This document shows, piece after piece, positions 1-10,931 of a stretch of DNA of 64,000 bases (positions are counted from its first letter, which is position 1; each line of letters starts with the position of its first letter). The translations under genes and the position numbers were made by a program. This DNA is from Actinernus sp. WN-2022 (taxonomy: Eukaryota; Cnidaria; Anthozoa; Actiniaria; Actinernidae), in the NCBI GenBank assembly GCA_030867875.1, contig JAOWCC010001501.1:25231036-25295035 (forward strand), written 5' to 3'. The notes under the pieces were generated by a model, which did not search any database, was not told where the DNA came from, and saw only the letters and a list, made by a program, of their open reading frames with translations.

Positions 1-978
1 CCAATACGCAAGGTCTTAAAATAACTGAGAAACGGGCCTGAGAACTTTACGTCTTCTCGATCAGAGGGAAAACATTTTCATTCATTCATTTCTTACCTCA
101 CTTTCTGCAGTTGAGTGATAGACAGAAACACACTCAAAACCAACACGGCCATCCCATCTTCCATCTTTTCCCGTTGAACTTACGTTGACGATTAAGTTTC
201 TTGAGATAACTGTGCCCTCTTCTTCTCTTTGTGCAGGAAAAATGTCAAGTTCGTGTATGGAATATTAACTGAAATTAAACTGAGCAAGTGAAGCAATGTA
301 ACGGTGTTTTATGCCAAGGTGGCCCATGAGGTTTTCGAGTTTCGATGTTTCTGGACAATATATTTGGATATACTAACCTTTCCTTGTTTTCGAAACACAG
401 CCCTTGGGAAGAGTGCTAAAGAATTCTAGTGCAGCCGTAAAGAAGAGAATAACGATTGCAGCTGGCAGAAAGGTTTATTAATAGTGCCGTCACCCGCTGC
501 GTAATATTGTCATCTCCTCGTAGTATGGGGATGTGACACAAACATTTGTTTAACTCACAAGAAACTCGACGATCATGCATATATTATCACACAACAGTTT
601 TTAATTCTGATGCTCCATCTATTTAAAAGAAAGGTAGAAATATTTTTAAAAAGTCGAAAGCCACCTCAGTTAGCCAGGGACAGGTCCGTCACCGAGTTTT
701 ATTTATTTTTGTTTACTTGCCTATAGCTTAGCAGTTGGGATCCCTCTATTATTCTATTCAGTGTTATATTTCAATCTAGTAGAATACTCCTGTTATGTTA
801 TTTTTATTTGTTTCTAACTTCGTTAGAAAAATGGTTCAGTGGTCTATTTTCTTTCCCCAGAATTTCTCTCTAGGACAGTCTTACAGTGCGACTCCACGGC
901 AAAACGACAATAAAGCATTCCAAATTAAAGTACAAATCCTATCATATCCATGCAATCGACTTTCTTTATTCGAAAGAC
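1..978. other. No feature recognised
   Basis: AT-rich sequence without a credible exon, tandem repeat or terminal inverted repeat. The open frame at 795-1028 has no supporting homology or splice context. Confidence 0.5.
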
Positions 979-982
979 TTAA

Positions 983-1528
983 AGTGCAACTAACCCCTTT
1001 TGCAATTTTTATACATATGAATCTTTGAAAGGTTTTGGGTACTTCTGCGAAGAAATTGTTGGCTTACATAGGATACTCTATGTTCTATGCTTGTTTGAAA
1101 TGGTGAAAATTTGACCTTTCCTGACCCATGACCGCGTATACGTAAGAAAAAGACTGGGTCGATTCTTGATCTTACGTCATCTAATTCATTCCACTTTGCA
1201 ATAATTTGAATAAATATTTAGCAGCTTGTCTAAAATAACTGTTTTCTTTACTAACAACTCACAGACTGTGTATATTATCTATATATCGATGTTGTTGTGA
1301 TAGAAAGGCGGCATGGAGAATAATACATTAATGAGGTGACGTAAGATCAAGAATCGACCCAGTCTTTTTCTTACGCGGTCATGGGTCAGGAAAGGTCAAA
1401 TTTTCACCATTTCAAACAAGCATAGAACATAGAGTATCCTATGTAAGCCAAAAAATTCTTCTCAGAAGAAACCCAAAACCGTTCAAAGATTCATATGTAT
1501 AAAAATTGCAAAAGGGGTTAGTTGCACT
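983..1528. mobile_element. 546-bp foldback MITE with TTAA target duplication
   Basis: Inverted arms of about 200 bp (983-1180 and 1331-1528) beginning AGTGCAACTAACCCC, flanked on both sides by TTAA (979-982 and 1529-1532). TTAA duplication is the hallmark of the piggyBac superfamily, although the terminal bases are not the usual CCC. There is no open frame, so it is non-autonomous. Confidence 0.85.
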
Positions 1529-1591
1529 TTAAACTTTGGCTTTATAACTATAGTCGACCAAATTCGCCTTTTACTGGATTGAAGCTCGAGC

Positions 1592-1700
1592 AAGTTGAAA
1601 TGCTATTGTCTTGTACTCGACACTGATTGGCTCAAGTAACCGTAAGTTGAAATGCTATTGTCTTGTACTCGACACTGATTGGCTCAAGTAACCGTAAGTT
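1592..1700 (+). repeat. About 52-bp tandem duplication
   Basis: Two near-identical copies of a 51-52-bp unit starting AAGTTGAAATGCTATTGTC, with a degraded third. The same sequence recurs once at about 15463, so the unit belongs to a dispersed repeat family. Confidence 0.8.
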
Positions 1701-2105
1701 GGAATGCTTTGTTTTCGTTCTGCAATGTGATTGGTTGTCTTAGTCTAGTCGCACTGTCATTGCTAGAAGTCTCCTCTCAGTACTAGCTCTCAGTAACTAA
1801 ACAAACTATTGGACTTATTTTAGCTACGGTGGCAAGTTCAATAACCTGCATGGCACAATAACGCTATAAAATCAACTTAAACAAGGGAACAAATTCACGG
1901 GGCGTATAAAAATAATATATAGGAAGATAAATATAGTTTTTTTAAAGTCAAGTAATAAAACATCAGTTTGCTGAACTGAATATATTTTTTGTGTGATCAA
2001 GTAATGAACAATATTTGCAAAAATGAAGAGATTTGTGTGTGATTAAGAATGATATATAGAGTATATTACATGGCCTCACGGAGGTATGGAATTCATCTTC
2101 GAGTG

Positions 2106-2452
2106 TTTAGCCAGGAGCCCATTACCACTGAGGAGCGTCCATATACACTATATCCGTGAGTCAGCACATGACCGGTTGAGCTATTTGTAGAATGTGTCCT
2201 GGGTAACTGCCTTCTGACTCCACTACGATCCGTGCACGCTTGTCGTAATTATCGAGATTGAGAATGATCTATTATTCTTTGAGGTGATAGACTAACACTA
2301 CATTGACCTGACTATGGTTTGATTGGATTCTCAAAGTGTGGGCACGAGAATTCCCGCGTGAGATCTGTTCTAAATATAGCTCAATCCGGTCATACGCTGA
2401 CTCACAGACCTAGTATGGGAGATGGACGCTCCTGGTAATGGCTCCTGGTTTA
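2106..2452. mobile_element. Foldback MITE, about 345 bp
   Basis: Imperfect inverted arms of about 90 bp: GCCAGGAGCCCATTACCA near the left end answers TGGTAATGGCTCCTGG at the right. Related short fragments occur at 7520-7548. No coding capacity; target duplication uncertain. Confidence 0.7.
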
Positions 2453-2724
2453 ACTTGATGCACAGCGAGCACTTTAATTTCTAATTTTTAAGATAAGGAA
2501 AATCACTAAATTTCTTTAAAAGGCTGTCTTTAAATGGCTATCAAACGTTCCTAATCATCTTGGTTGGGAGCGTGAAGGACCCTGGGTACGATTTACGTTG
2601 AGCTTGTATCTGTTTTACCGTCGACCATAGCGCGCTTGGCTTACCTCAACATTTCCCTTCGTTTTAATGGAATCCCGGGGGTGAAATGGGGGTTCGACCG
2701 AAATGAATCCAAAAAAGCTCCTTT

Positions 2725-2900
2725 TTTGCTCTGACGAAGGGCTTGCGCTTGAAACGTCAGCTGCTACTCGCTCTCCACGGCGGTAAGCATACCTTAATCA
2801 ACTTTTAGTTGATCATTTACCAGTGTATGTTTATCTTCCCCGCCGACGCAGATCAACACTAGTTTTTACAGGAACTAGTATCGTCGATTATCCTGTTTCG
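2725..2900 (+). repeat. Dispersed repeat fragment with GACGAAGGGC/AAACGTCAGC motif
   Basis: Contains the block CTGACGAAGGGC then GAAACGTCAGCTG. A diverged copy (CTGACAAAGAGCC, then AAACATCAACTG) lies at about 55810. I believe this block is a widespread invertebrate repeat but cannot assign the element class. Confidence 0.5.
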
Positions 2901-3179
2901 ATAGGTGACTGATCAGGCGGCTTCTTTTGATCTAATTGCATTCGACACGAAAGAAATTCGCGTTTGAACCGGGATTTAGTCTCAAGAAAAAAGAACCTTC
3001 AAGTCTGCTCAGAAAGCTCTCAAGTCGTAATTGAAAGCTATGTCCAGTTCAAGAGTCTTGCTGCCTTTTTTAAAATAACCACTTTGTTATTTTAAAGCAG
3101 AAAATGAACAAAAGGGTTCATTCATCGGTTGAAAGGCTGAATAGCTTTCAGTGGAATTGAAAACGATCTGCTCACAGTG

Positions 3180-3371
3180 CTAAAGATTGGAGCAGTCGTC
3201 GTCTAAGCCAGACGTTGGATATTCGTCGAGTTTTCTATGGAAAGAACTGTCAGCCGAATCTCCCAGATTTGGCTTGTTGCTGTTGGAATTTGTGGCAATG
3301 CTTTCTCGGGACAATTTATCGAAGTAAGTTCGTTTGTGTTGCGTAACATTGTACTCTCGTACAAAAAAAAA
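3180..3371 (-). pseudogene. Possible orphan C-terminal exon or remnant
   Basis: A minus-strand frame from a T-rich tract ending in GAG to a TAG stop, with a Ser/Asn/Asp-rich hydrophilic end (SNSNKPNLGDSADSS, then TSGLDDDCSNL). This composition resembles a cytoplasmic tail, but no partner exons were found upstream on the minus strand and no family is recognised. It may be a gene remnant or chance. Confidence 0.2.
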
Positions 3372-3387
3372 GGACAATAAAGTTAGG

Positions 3388-3860
3388 TAGATAGCCGGGG
3401 TGGTGCTGTGGTAATCGCTTCGCGTCTCACCTCTGCATGTGATCCAAGATCCGGTTGTTCGAAGCCCGATTAAGCTAATTCAGGATTAAGGGCAATCTTT
3501 AGTTCGATTTGCTAACTTGTCAACTACAGATTTGAGGTTAAATACTTTTTCAAAGAGGGGAAACAACAAGTAGTTTTCTACTTGTCTTGCTAGATTTAGA
3601 AACAAATACCTTTTACCGAGAGAACCAAAACCATGGGTAAGACTTAATCCAGGGTTAGCGCTAATCGGGCTTCGAAAAATCGGGCCCAGGGTCGATTCCC
3701 GATCCCGGCGCCATATGCAAGTTAAGTTTGTTGTTATCTCGCCCTTGCTCTAAGGGTTTTCTCCAGTTTTCCTCGCTCCTCAAAAACCACTAACTAAATT
3801 AGACAGTCCAATTCGACCCATAAAGAAATGAGTGAAGGAATTGAGACTGTCCGAACAAGA
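3388..3860 (+). mobile_element. tRNA-derived SINE split by a MITE
   Basis: The tRNA-like head GCCGGGGTGGTGCTGTGG resumes after an insertion as GGTCGATTCCCGATCCCGG (B box). The body then runs into CTCGCCCTTGCTCTAAGGG and TCCTCAAAAACCA. The same family occurs in reverse at 12480-12880, 26640-27110, 27130-27375 and 29905-30090. The insertion is listed separately. Confidence 0.75.
3451..3684. mobile_element. 234-bp MITE nested in the SINE
   Basis: Terminal inverted repeats share TTCGAAGCCCGATTA and continue imperfectly for about 40 bp (TAATTCAGGATTAAG against CTTAATCCAGGGTTA). It separates the A-box and B-box halves of the SINE at 3388-3860. No clear target duplication. Confidence 0.75.
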
Positions 3861-4493
3861 TTTAGACAAGCTTTTGGAGGCATTCGAATGAGAGAAGACA
3901 AGAAGGACCGTCTCACGACTAACTGGACTGCAATATTTTTGGATATAAAAAAGTCAGGCAAAATGAGTTTCTAAACAAATTAAAAGAAACTAATATACAA
4001 TCGAAACTGAATCGTGTATTTGGCAGTGACTACAGTGATTCCGCTGAAACTCAGTTTCATACGTCGAACACCGACGAAGAGGTGAAGTGACGGACTTAAA
4101 CGAAGATATATATCTCGCTATAGAATAAATCAAATAAATAGTTTATTATACTTCGACTGATGCAGGAAGCAGTTGAGTATTTGATGAATTCCTGCAGGCA
4201 CTTCTCTTCTACACAAGGGGGAGGATTATATTGTTGCAGCTCTATATTAGGGAGAAGTGAATGTTCGACTGACAGTAGACGAAAAAGTGTAGTGACAGAA
4301 ATGCCGAATTGCAGAGTTTCAGCAGTTTTAGTTCAGTTTATACTGATAAATATAGGATAACTATTTAAGATCAGAATTTACAAAGGTGTGAAAAATAAAA
4401 TAACATAAGACTGAAGAGTAAGAGAGAGTGAATTTAGGAAAATAATAGCTTTTTCTGCTCATATCATGCATTCATATCTCATCATGATAGATG

Positions 4494-4848
4494 GATGACA
4501 CTTACACGAGGATGCTGAGAGCAGCATTAAATGTCTCCTGGAGAGATCATGTCACCAATGATGAGCTATACGGGTCTCTTCCAAAGGTGTCAGTTAAGAT
4601 TAGGGAAAGGAGGATGAGGCTCGCTGGACACTGTGTAAGGCAGTGAAGAAGAGGAAGCATCAAAACTTGTGCTATGGCAGCCGCATGGAGGGAGAACCAA
4701 CAGAGGAAAGCGGAAGAGGACTTATATTGATACATTGCTTGATGACACTGGGTTAGCAACAACTGGAGAAATAAGAACTGCAATGATGGACAGAAGTGAC
4801 TGGAGGAAGAGGATTCATATGGTCCGGGCTAGCGCCCGACCTAACTAA
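4494..4848 (+). pseudogene. LINE retrotransposon 3' fragment, frameshifted
   Basis: The reading frame DDTYTRMLRAALNVSWRDHV, then LPKVSVKIRERRMRLAGHC, breaks at about 4645 and continues in another frame as KLVLWQPHGGRTNRGKRKRT, then DWRKRIHMVRASARPN and TAA. This is the conserved tail after the reverse transcriptase of many invertebrate LINEs. It is 5'-truncated and dead. Confidence 0.85.
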
Positions 4849-4889
4849 CCAACTAACATGATGCCCGCGCGGTAAGAGGTCTGGTAACT

Positions 4890-5550
4890 GGTATCAGAGC
4901 GAGGCTAGTTGGCTCAAAGATCGCAAAATTGGAGTCGGTCAGAAATGTCTTAGTTTCTGTCGTACCGCACTGTTGTGTTATTTTGTGTCACAAGGTAAAA
5001 AACGTTATTTCAGTTCCACCATTTCTCTCTCCCTGTGCAACGCATCCTCGCTCTACAATTACCAATAATCAGTAAATGGCAAACACGCTTGAAATACCGA
5101 TTATTGGTAATACTACGACAAATCCTAACCCGAACCATAAACCGAACCCTAACCATCGGACGAGTTCGCGGGTAAACGACGGGTTCTCACTCACTAGAGC
5201 TAGGGTTCACAGGTAACAAGAAGAGAAGGTAAACGAGAGGAAAGATTTTTTTGAGCGCTCCTACTCGGGCTTGAACTCGTAATCGTTTGCGTGTTGTGCA
5301 TGGCAGTGCAGGCGTCACGACCACTACACTAAGCGCGTCTACCGCCGTTCGGATTTGGACAATTGTTTATCTTTATCCTTGACTGGTTTTAAGAATGTCA
5401 TTGTTTAATTTGTGTTCCAGAATTAGCGATTATTGATAATTGAAGAGCAAAAGCCAATTACTGATTATTGGTAATTCTAGAACGAGGATATGTTGCCCTG
5501 TGACAAGTTGGGACAACTAGCCTCGCTTTGATGCCTTTACGAATAAGATA
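4890..5550. mobile_element. Foldback element with a SINE-like insert
   Basis: The arms begin GCGAGGCTAGTTG (left) and end CAACTAGCCTCGC (right). Inner arms share ATTACCAATAATCAG at about 5058 and its complement at 5465. Between them (about 5255-5345, minus strand) is a tRNA-like head with TTAGTGTAGTGGTCGTGA and GAGTTCAAGCCC. A related fragment lies at 29580-29840. Confidence 0.6.
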
Positions 5551-5748
5551 GAAACCTTTGTTACGTAACGAACTTCAAAGAGCAGCTGTGTTTACGAAAG
5601 CAACATTAATACAGTAAGAATGACGGGTCATGGATTTTTAAAGAACTATGACATGGAGAATTTCATATCAGCTGGGATCCAGCTGTGTTTACAAGTAAGA
5701 CAAGTTTCTTTTTCATCATCGCGTTTTTCGAGTTCTCTCTTCCTTAAG

Positions 5749-6029
5749 ATGAGTGGTAAATCAGAACAAGGCAATGAAGTGATTCTGATCTCCGATTTCA
5801 CATTCAAGTCTTCGCCATCCAAGGAGTTCGTTAACAAACCAGATGGCAGCTTGTTAGTGCCCGATAGCTCTGTCTTAACACTTATCAGTGATAAAAAGGA
5901 ATTCTGTAATTATCCTCACTGCTCGTGTGTCAGCTCGGTTGGCGACGTACAGGACGTTCGAACTCAGATCTGCAGTAAGCCACTTGTACTGAGAGTGACA
6001 TGTGCGAAACATGTTCCACAAGGACAAAA
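5749..6029 (+). CDS. Orphan gene exon 1
   Basis: 93 codons plus two bases, starting MSGKSEQGNEVILISDF and ending CAKHVPQGQ. The ATG follows a pyrimidine-rich stretch ending in TTAAG, so it may open right after a 5' UTR intron. Ending at AA before GTACGT gives phase 2, which exon 2 completes as Lys. Confidence 0.55.
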
Positions 6030-9000
6030 GTACGTAAGTCTAAACTCTATAGAAAAACCTTTTTCCCAAAGGACAAGAAATTGGCACAATAAACAGGCAA
6101 AGTAAAAGGATTAACAGTGGAACCCCGTTGGAGTAATGAAGTGCAAGGAACCGGAAAAATAGGGTCGTTATATCGCCAAGGATTCATTCTAAACGTTTCG
6201 TTCGGGATATAACGCTTTTCCAGCAAACGCACCAACATATTCGTTACATCGGGGTATTCTGCTAACAATAGCGTTGGCCCACTTCCGCGATATGCTTTAC
6301 TTGTCACGCACAAAGGCTCCGTGCTAAATTAAATTTGTTTTCTCTGTGAAAAGAATAAATTTAATTTAGCACGGGGCCTCGTATTGAAACCTTTGTGCGT
6401 GACAAGTAAAGCATATCGCCGAAGTGGGTAGCCTGCTTTTAGGCGGTAGATGGTGTTTTTTCGCGCAGCAAACGGATCATCGAAGCGGACGCCATATTGG
6501 CCAGTTTAGAAACGAAAAAAGGACTGGGTCGAGTTTGTAATGTCAATTTCATTATAATTTCATCAAAAAATGAACTCATCACAAGAAAGAGCACACCGAA
6601 ACTAGTAAGTTTGATGAATTTGGTGACGCTTGTCCCTCCAATCCATACAAACGTGTCTTATTTTTGCGATTTTAGAAAGCTCACCACAGGGTAAATATCG
6701 AACGAAACGTCACCAAACGTGCTCTTTCTTGTGATGGAGTTAATTTTTTTGATTAAATTATAATGAAATTGACATTACAAACTCGACCCAGTCCTTTTTT
6801 CGTTTCTAAAGTTATTGAGACTTAGGATCGAATGACAAATGGAGGGGGCAGGGGGTGGGGGAGAAGAAAGCAGGCTACGGAAGTGGGCTATTCAACAAGA
6901 TCGCTAAAACTTTTATTTGTGACTACAATATACAATTAACGTAGTGTTCTTTGCAACTTTTAAATCCTTAAGGCTAAACCGAAAAGGCGAATACCTAAGC
7001 ATTCGAGATCCCGAGTGGTGGTTCAGGAAAGACAATACCCCCTGGGGGGACCCCTTCGGCCATCATCCATGGGGCACTGGAGACTCATCCCTGTACGGGG
7101 ACCTATGGATAATGCCCCAGTTCGTGGTTAGCGTAGATACTTGCCATCCTAACATTAGGCGCAAACTAAATGAAGGTTTCGACAAAGCGGAAGCGCTAGC
7201 AAGGCAAGGAACAAGATTCGCTTTGGAGGTGAGTTCGCTCCATATAAGGTAATCGCCAGACTTGAAAAACGCTATGATTGGATGAAAACCCGAACAGATG
7301 ATGTAGCTATTTTTAGCTTTGTTTCCCGCGAGAAGAAACAAAGGCCGTCACTTTTAACCAATCAGGATGCACTGAAAAATCGTAATTAACACGGTTGAAA
7401 CTGCTAATAAACTAAAGCGCAAGAGAACAAAAGACAACCGGTAATCGCATACCAGAACTTCGCGACTATAAATAGCCACATCGTCTCCTGTGCTGTGGGC
7501 GCTACCTATCACATAGGTACGCTCCTGGTAATGGGCTCCTGGTGGTTTAGAAGTCTAGTGCAAACGACCTTTTGATTAGCCAGTCGAATCTGGTAATCAG
7601 TCAGTAGTAAGTCAACGGCTTCCCGAGGGCGACTTGGTAGAATCCCAGGGGGGGGGTACTTACATGAAAAACGGGTATGTATGTGAGGCCAAGAGGCTCA
7701 AACCCTGACCCTGTTTGACCCAATCCGAGCTCCAAAACCCTGATTGCCCCCTTTTTGAAAAAAAAAAAATACGGAACATTTCAAGTCGGGACGTGGCATT
7801 GGGTAAACAAATCAGCAGATGAAGTACATAGATAAAATTAGCGGCGTCACGATGTATGGGAACCTCAGTGCTTGCATGTGGGCAGGCGATAAAAATGCGG
7901 CAACAGAAGGTCTTTTTTTGACATAGTAGCTAAAAAAAATGAACTACCTAAAAAATACTGAACTGTACGGCCCCGCAAATGATCCCAGGCCCGCAAATGA
8001 TCCCGGCCCGCAAATGATCCCAAAATCGTCCCGCAAATGATCCCGGCCCGCAAATGATCCCAAAATCGTCCCGGAAATGATCCCAGCCGAAAATACAGAA
8101 TGGCAACGGATTTTGGATTGCGAGACTTTTTATTTGGATTTCTATATGTTTTTATCTTATGCTTATAAATTTGCATATATACATTTCTTTTTTATATTTT
8201 TCAACCAAAAAAACTTGCCTGGATACACTGCATGATGAATATAGTTATCCGAAAATAAGTGTTCTGAGTACGTGTTAGTAAGTAATAGACGCCGCTTTCT
8301 TTGTAAAATAATCAATCTACTGTATTTTTAAAGCAGCTCAAATTAAAACCAGCCCGCTCAAAACACATAGGAAAACCTGGGCTCCTTGAATATTATTCCG
8401 GAAAACGTTTGACGCAATACTTTTAATTAAAATGGCATTTATAGCTCCTTTGTTTGAGAGCCATGTTTTATTAATGAAAAGAAGAGCATTGTAGTCGACT
8501 ACCGCTAGTTGATTTGCCCAACATTTCACAGGCAAGGGGTTTAAATATTAAAAGATATCAAGAAAGCAAGAGAAAGCCTAAGCTGGGGTGTCGGTATTAT
8601 CCTATTTTGATTGAATAAAAAAAAAAGTCAAGACATCTTGGACTGACGACTGTTTAATGACGTCTTGGACTGACGACTGTTTAATGACATCTTGAACTGA
8701 CGACTGTTTAATAACATTCATACTAGCCTGCTTGCCGACTCTTCTGTAATGTGGCGAACGGTAACATAAATCTACCTGATCCTAAATTGCCAACAACAAT
8801 TCTGTTAAAATCGCTTGATTGTTTTGGACTGGCAATAAGCCATGTCACTGGGTCATGTCTCACATGCCATGCAGGGTAATCATTGCAGTCTTCGCAGTAT
8901 TCCATGGTATCAGAATATACCCGTACCTCTTTATTGTTCTTTTTGTCATCCTCATCTCCTACCGAGGAAACGCTCAGACAATAAAGTATAAGCAATAGCA

Positions 9001-10791
9001 CAATAAAAGTAGCGAGGGTTTCTCCATTTTGCATTTGTAAACATTGAAGGAACTGTCACACAACTAGACCACCTACGAAGGGTTGATTCCCTCCGAAACC
9101 ACAGGCGACCCACAATTTGTTGTCGGCAAGTTATCATCAGTTATATATTACGCAAGCGTTTCGTAGTGAAGAGACGGTCGTTTAAACAGTAAATTGGATT
9201 TCTAAAAATTGCACATGTTTTTTGTTATCTAAGAACCGCGTGAAACGTAGACTAAGTGTTTGTGATAGATTTTTCAAGGAAACCAGCTAAACTTTTTATT
9301 GCCTATTACTTTACATGTCGCTAAAGTTAAAGAAAAATATACGCAAAATGATAATAAGCATAAGAAAACCATATGAAGAATTGCAAATCAGAACAGTCTC
9401 GCAATCCAAAATCCGTTGCCATTCCATATTTTCAGCCGGGATCATTTCCGGGACGATTTTGGGATCATTTGCGGGCCGGGATCATTTCCGGGACGATTTT
9501 GGGATCATTTGTGGGCCGGGATCATTTGCGGGACGATTTTGGGATCATTTGCGGGCCGGGATCATTTGCGGGCCTGGGATCATTTGCGGGGCCGTACAGA
9601 ACCCCGACCCTGACTGCACCCAAATTATACTCAAATCCTGACCCTGATCTGCCCAAATCAGGTCAAAACCCTGACCCTACCTGCCCAAACTGAGCTCAAA
9701 ACCCTGACCCACCCGGGCGGCACATACATAATACGTCACAAACAGGAGTACCCCCCCCCCCCCCCCCCCCCCCCGGGGGTAGAATTAGACACTAAGCCTG
9801 ATGTACTAGGTAATTAATTTCTACATATCTTAGCATATCTTATCGATAGAGGTCAAACCTCTAGGCATGAATAAATGTGTTGAAACGTAAATTCTATTTT
9901 ACAATCATCACTGACGTCACTTTATTTAAATTATGTTAATTATGTCACTCTCCACTTTCTTTTCATTAATCTATGTTTTATCGTAAGATTGTGGAATTCA
10001 TAATTCAAATATTATTTTGTAAATGTTCTATGGTTTTTATCAGATACATTGTCAGCCTCTTTACTCGAACTCTGAAGGTCAGCTGTGCAGATCGAAATAT
10101 TGGAAGGAAAAAACTCGCTGCAGTTGAATCAACCTTGCTTTCAGTTGTCTTAATTTCTACGTCCCATTTGTAACGGAGTGGGAAACAAAGCCAATGGCAT
10201 TAACGCTTTAGCTGATTAACAACGCCGTTAACATCTGCGTCCTATACGATACATACTTCATTAATTACTGCTTCGTTAATTATTTTTTTACTACTTAGAG
10301 GCTTCGCATGAAATTGGATACACAGGAGAAATTAAGTATTTCTTTGTGTACATTTTCAGTTTGATTTCAATCCCATGATACTCGAATGGTGGAGGCACCA
10401 GGGCCCGCCGCGGTACGATCAGTTCGAGTGCCTCAAAGTGACAGGGGTGACTGGGGCGAGTGTTCTTGTCACCAACTACGGCCAGTTGAACCACTGCTTT
10501 GACTGCCATGCCGCCTGGTGTGTTTGCTGGCCGGCATATTGCTTATCGGCAATCCCTTACAAGATATGGAGGAATGTGATTTGGGGTGTCCAAGATGTTA
10601 GCATCACAATGGAGGGCAGTGCTCATGGTGAACATCCACAAGCAATTGGTTACACCCTGGCTGATTTGCATAAAGTGGCGGCCGTGCTGAGAACGGAGCC
10701 AGGGAGAATGGTGACAAGTGTTCTGCCAGCAGTGGATTATGGGACACCCGATCGCCTCACGTTTGGTAGTCCACGAATGAGATTGCCTTGA
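5749..10791 (+). CDS. Unrecognised 322-aa protein, three exons
   Basis: I do not recognise this protein. Exons 5749-6029, 6973-7228 and 10360-10791 join with matching phases (2, then 0) into 323 codons including TGA. Evidence for a real gene: donors GTACGT and GTGAGT, acceptors CCTTAAG and TTTTCAG, codon-like sequence without low complexity, and AATAAA at 10926. The N-terminal part is Cys-containing (NYPHCSC). The middle is aromatic and Gly/Pro-rich (RDPEWWFRKDNTPWGD). The C-terminal exon has a Cys/Trp hydrophobic stretch (HAAWCVCWPAYCLSAIPY) that might dip into a membrane. I see no classical signal peptide at the chosen ATG; an in-frame ATG at 5620 lies across a possible 56-bp 5' UTR intron (5694-5748). 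The second intron carries a 2.1-kb transposon. An alternative donor at 6034 (GTAAGT) would break the phase with the chosen acceptor. Confidence 0.6.
6278..6428. mobile_element. 151-bp foldback MITE in the orphan gene's intron 1
   Basis: Arms share ATATGCTTTACTTGTCACGC and its complement, with a central stem around TAAATTTAATTTAGCACGG. A diverged relative lies at 28822-28960 in a CUL5 intron. No coding capacity. Confidence 0.8.
6509..6812. mobile_element. 304-bp foldback MITE
   Basis: Inverted arms start AGAAACGAAAAAAGGACTGG and run for about 100 bp, including CACAAGAAAGAGCAC. The block GACTGGGTCGA is also found near the ends of the 983-1528 MITE. Lies in intron 1 of the orphan gene. Confidence 0.85.
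6973..7228 (+). CDS. Orphan gene exon 2
   Basis: One base plus 85 codons: LNRKGEYLSIRDPEWWFRKD through GFDKAEALARQGTRFALE. The acceptor is preceded by a T-rich tract, and the donor GTGAGT is strong. Rich in Trp and Gly/Pro near its start; no family recognised. Confidence 0.6.
8630..8718. repeat. 27-bp tandem repeat, three copies
   Basis: Three near-identical copies of ACATCTTGGACTGACGACTG plus TTTAATG, inside the nested transposon and just downstream of its open frame. Confidence 0.85.
8723..9034 (-). CDS. Possible captured first exon, secreted-like peptide, inside transposon
   Basis: 103-codon frame. The N-terminus MQNGETLATFIVLLLILYCL looks like a signal peptide, followed by an acidic DEDDKKNNKE stretch and CEDCNDYPAWHVRHDPVTWL. 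Family not recognised. Possible donor GTACGG after KE suggests that only part may be exon. It lies wholly between the inverted ends of the 7964-9598 element, so it may be a captured host fragment and not a resident gene. Confidence 0.3.
   Translation of the reverse strand: MQNGETLATFIVLLLILYCLSVSSVGDEDDKKNNKEVRVYSDTMEYCEDCNDYPAWHVRHDPVTWLIASPKQSSDFNRIVVGNLGSGRFMLPFATLQKSRQAG
9751..9774. repeat. Poly-C run (24 C)
   Basis: A run of 24 C near the right end of the 7644-9779 element, mirroring the G-run at its left end. Length is prone to assembly or polymerase error. Confidence 0.8.
10360..10791 (+). CDS. Orphan gene terminal exon
   Basis: 144 codons including TGA, starting FDFNPMILEWWRHQGPPRYD and ending TFGSPRMRLP. 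It opens in phase 0 after TTTTCAG, contains the hydrophobic Cys/Trp patch, and stops 135 bp before AATAAA. This is the longest non-repetitive open frame in the left part of the window. Confidence 0.65.
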   Translation, partial: FDFNPMILEWWRHQGPPRYDQFECLKVTGVTGASVLVTNYGQLNHCFDCHAAWCVCWPAYCLSAIPYKIWRNVIWGVQDVSITMEGSAHGEHPQAIGYTLADLHKVAAVLRTEPGRMVTSVLPAVDYGTPDRLTFGSPRMRLP

Positions 10792-10925
10792 AATCCAGTT
10801 TAGCCTTCATGGTTCTATAGCAACTTCTACAACTCAGGCATAATCCAAATTAGTAACGGGTTGTACTTTTATCCACACCCCTTGGGGTGCGAACAACAGT
10901 TTAGATTCGTTATAACATCGCGGTA

Positions 10926-10931
10926 AATAAA
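10926..10931 (+). promoter_or_regulatory. Poly(A) signal AATAAA of the orphan gene
   Basis: AATAAA about 135 bp after the TGA of the plus-strand orphan gene, in an AT-rich context. Position and strand fit 3'-end formation; the cleavage site is not determined. Confidence 0.5.

Larger units (their letters stand above)
7964..9598. mobile_element. Nested element with inverted subterminal arrays of GATCATTTGCGGGCC
   Basis: Termini CTGTACGGCCCCGCAAATGA and the complement at the right. Each end carries a short array of a 15-20-bp CGCAAATGATCCCGGCC unit interleaved with AAAATCGTCC, in opposite orientations (7975-8090 and 9435-9598), followed by a shared inner stretch (TTTTGGATTGCGAGAC). It carries a minus-strand open frame for a secreted-like peptide. 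Confidence 0.7.
7644..9779. mobile_element. 2.1-kb non-autonomous transposon in the orphan gene's intron 2
   Basis: Ends are inverted: CCCAGGGGGGGGGTACTTAC at the left and a C-rich run ending GGGGG at the right, with GGAGTACCCCCC as the answering end. Both sides are flanked by TAGAAT (7638-7643 and 9780-9785), a likely target duplication. ACCCTGACCC motifs recur near both ends in direct orientation. There is no transposase. A second element is nested inside (7964-9598). Confidence 0.65.

Noticed and set aside
6034..6039. Stronger-looking donor GTAAGT for orphan gene exon 1
   Set aside because: It gives phase 0, which cannot be joined in frame to the best acceptor of exon 2 at 6972; the GTACGT donor at 6030 can.
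10291..10509. Minus-strand frame opposite the orphan gene's last exon
   Set aside because: The plus-strand frame is longer, has acceptor, stop and poly(A) support, and explains the codon pattern.
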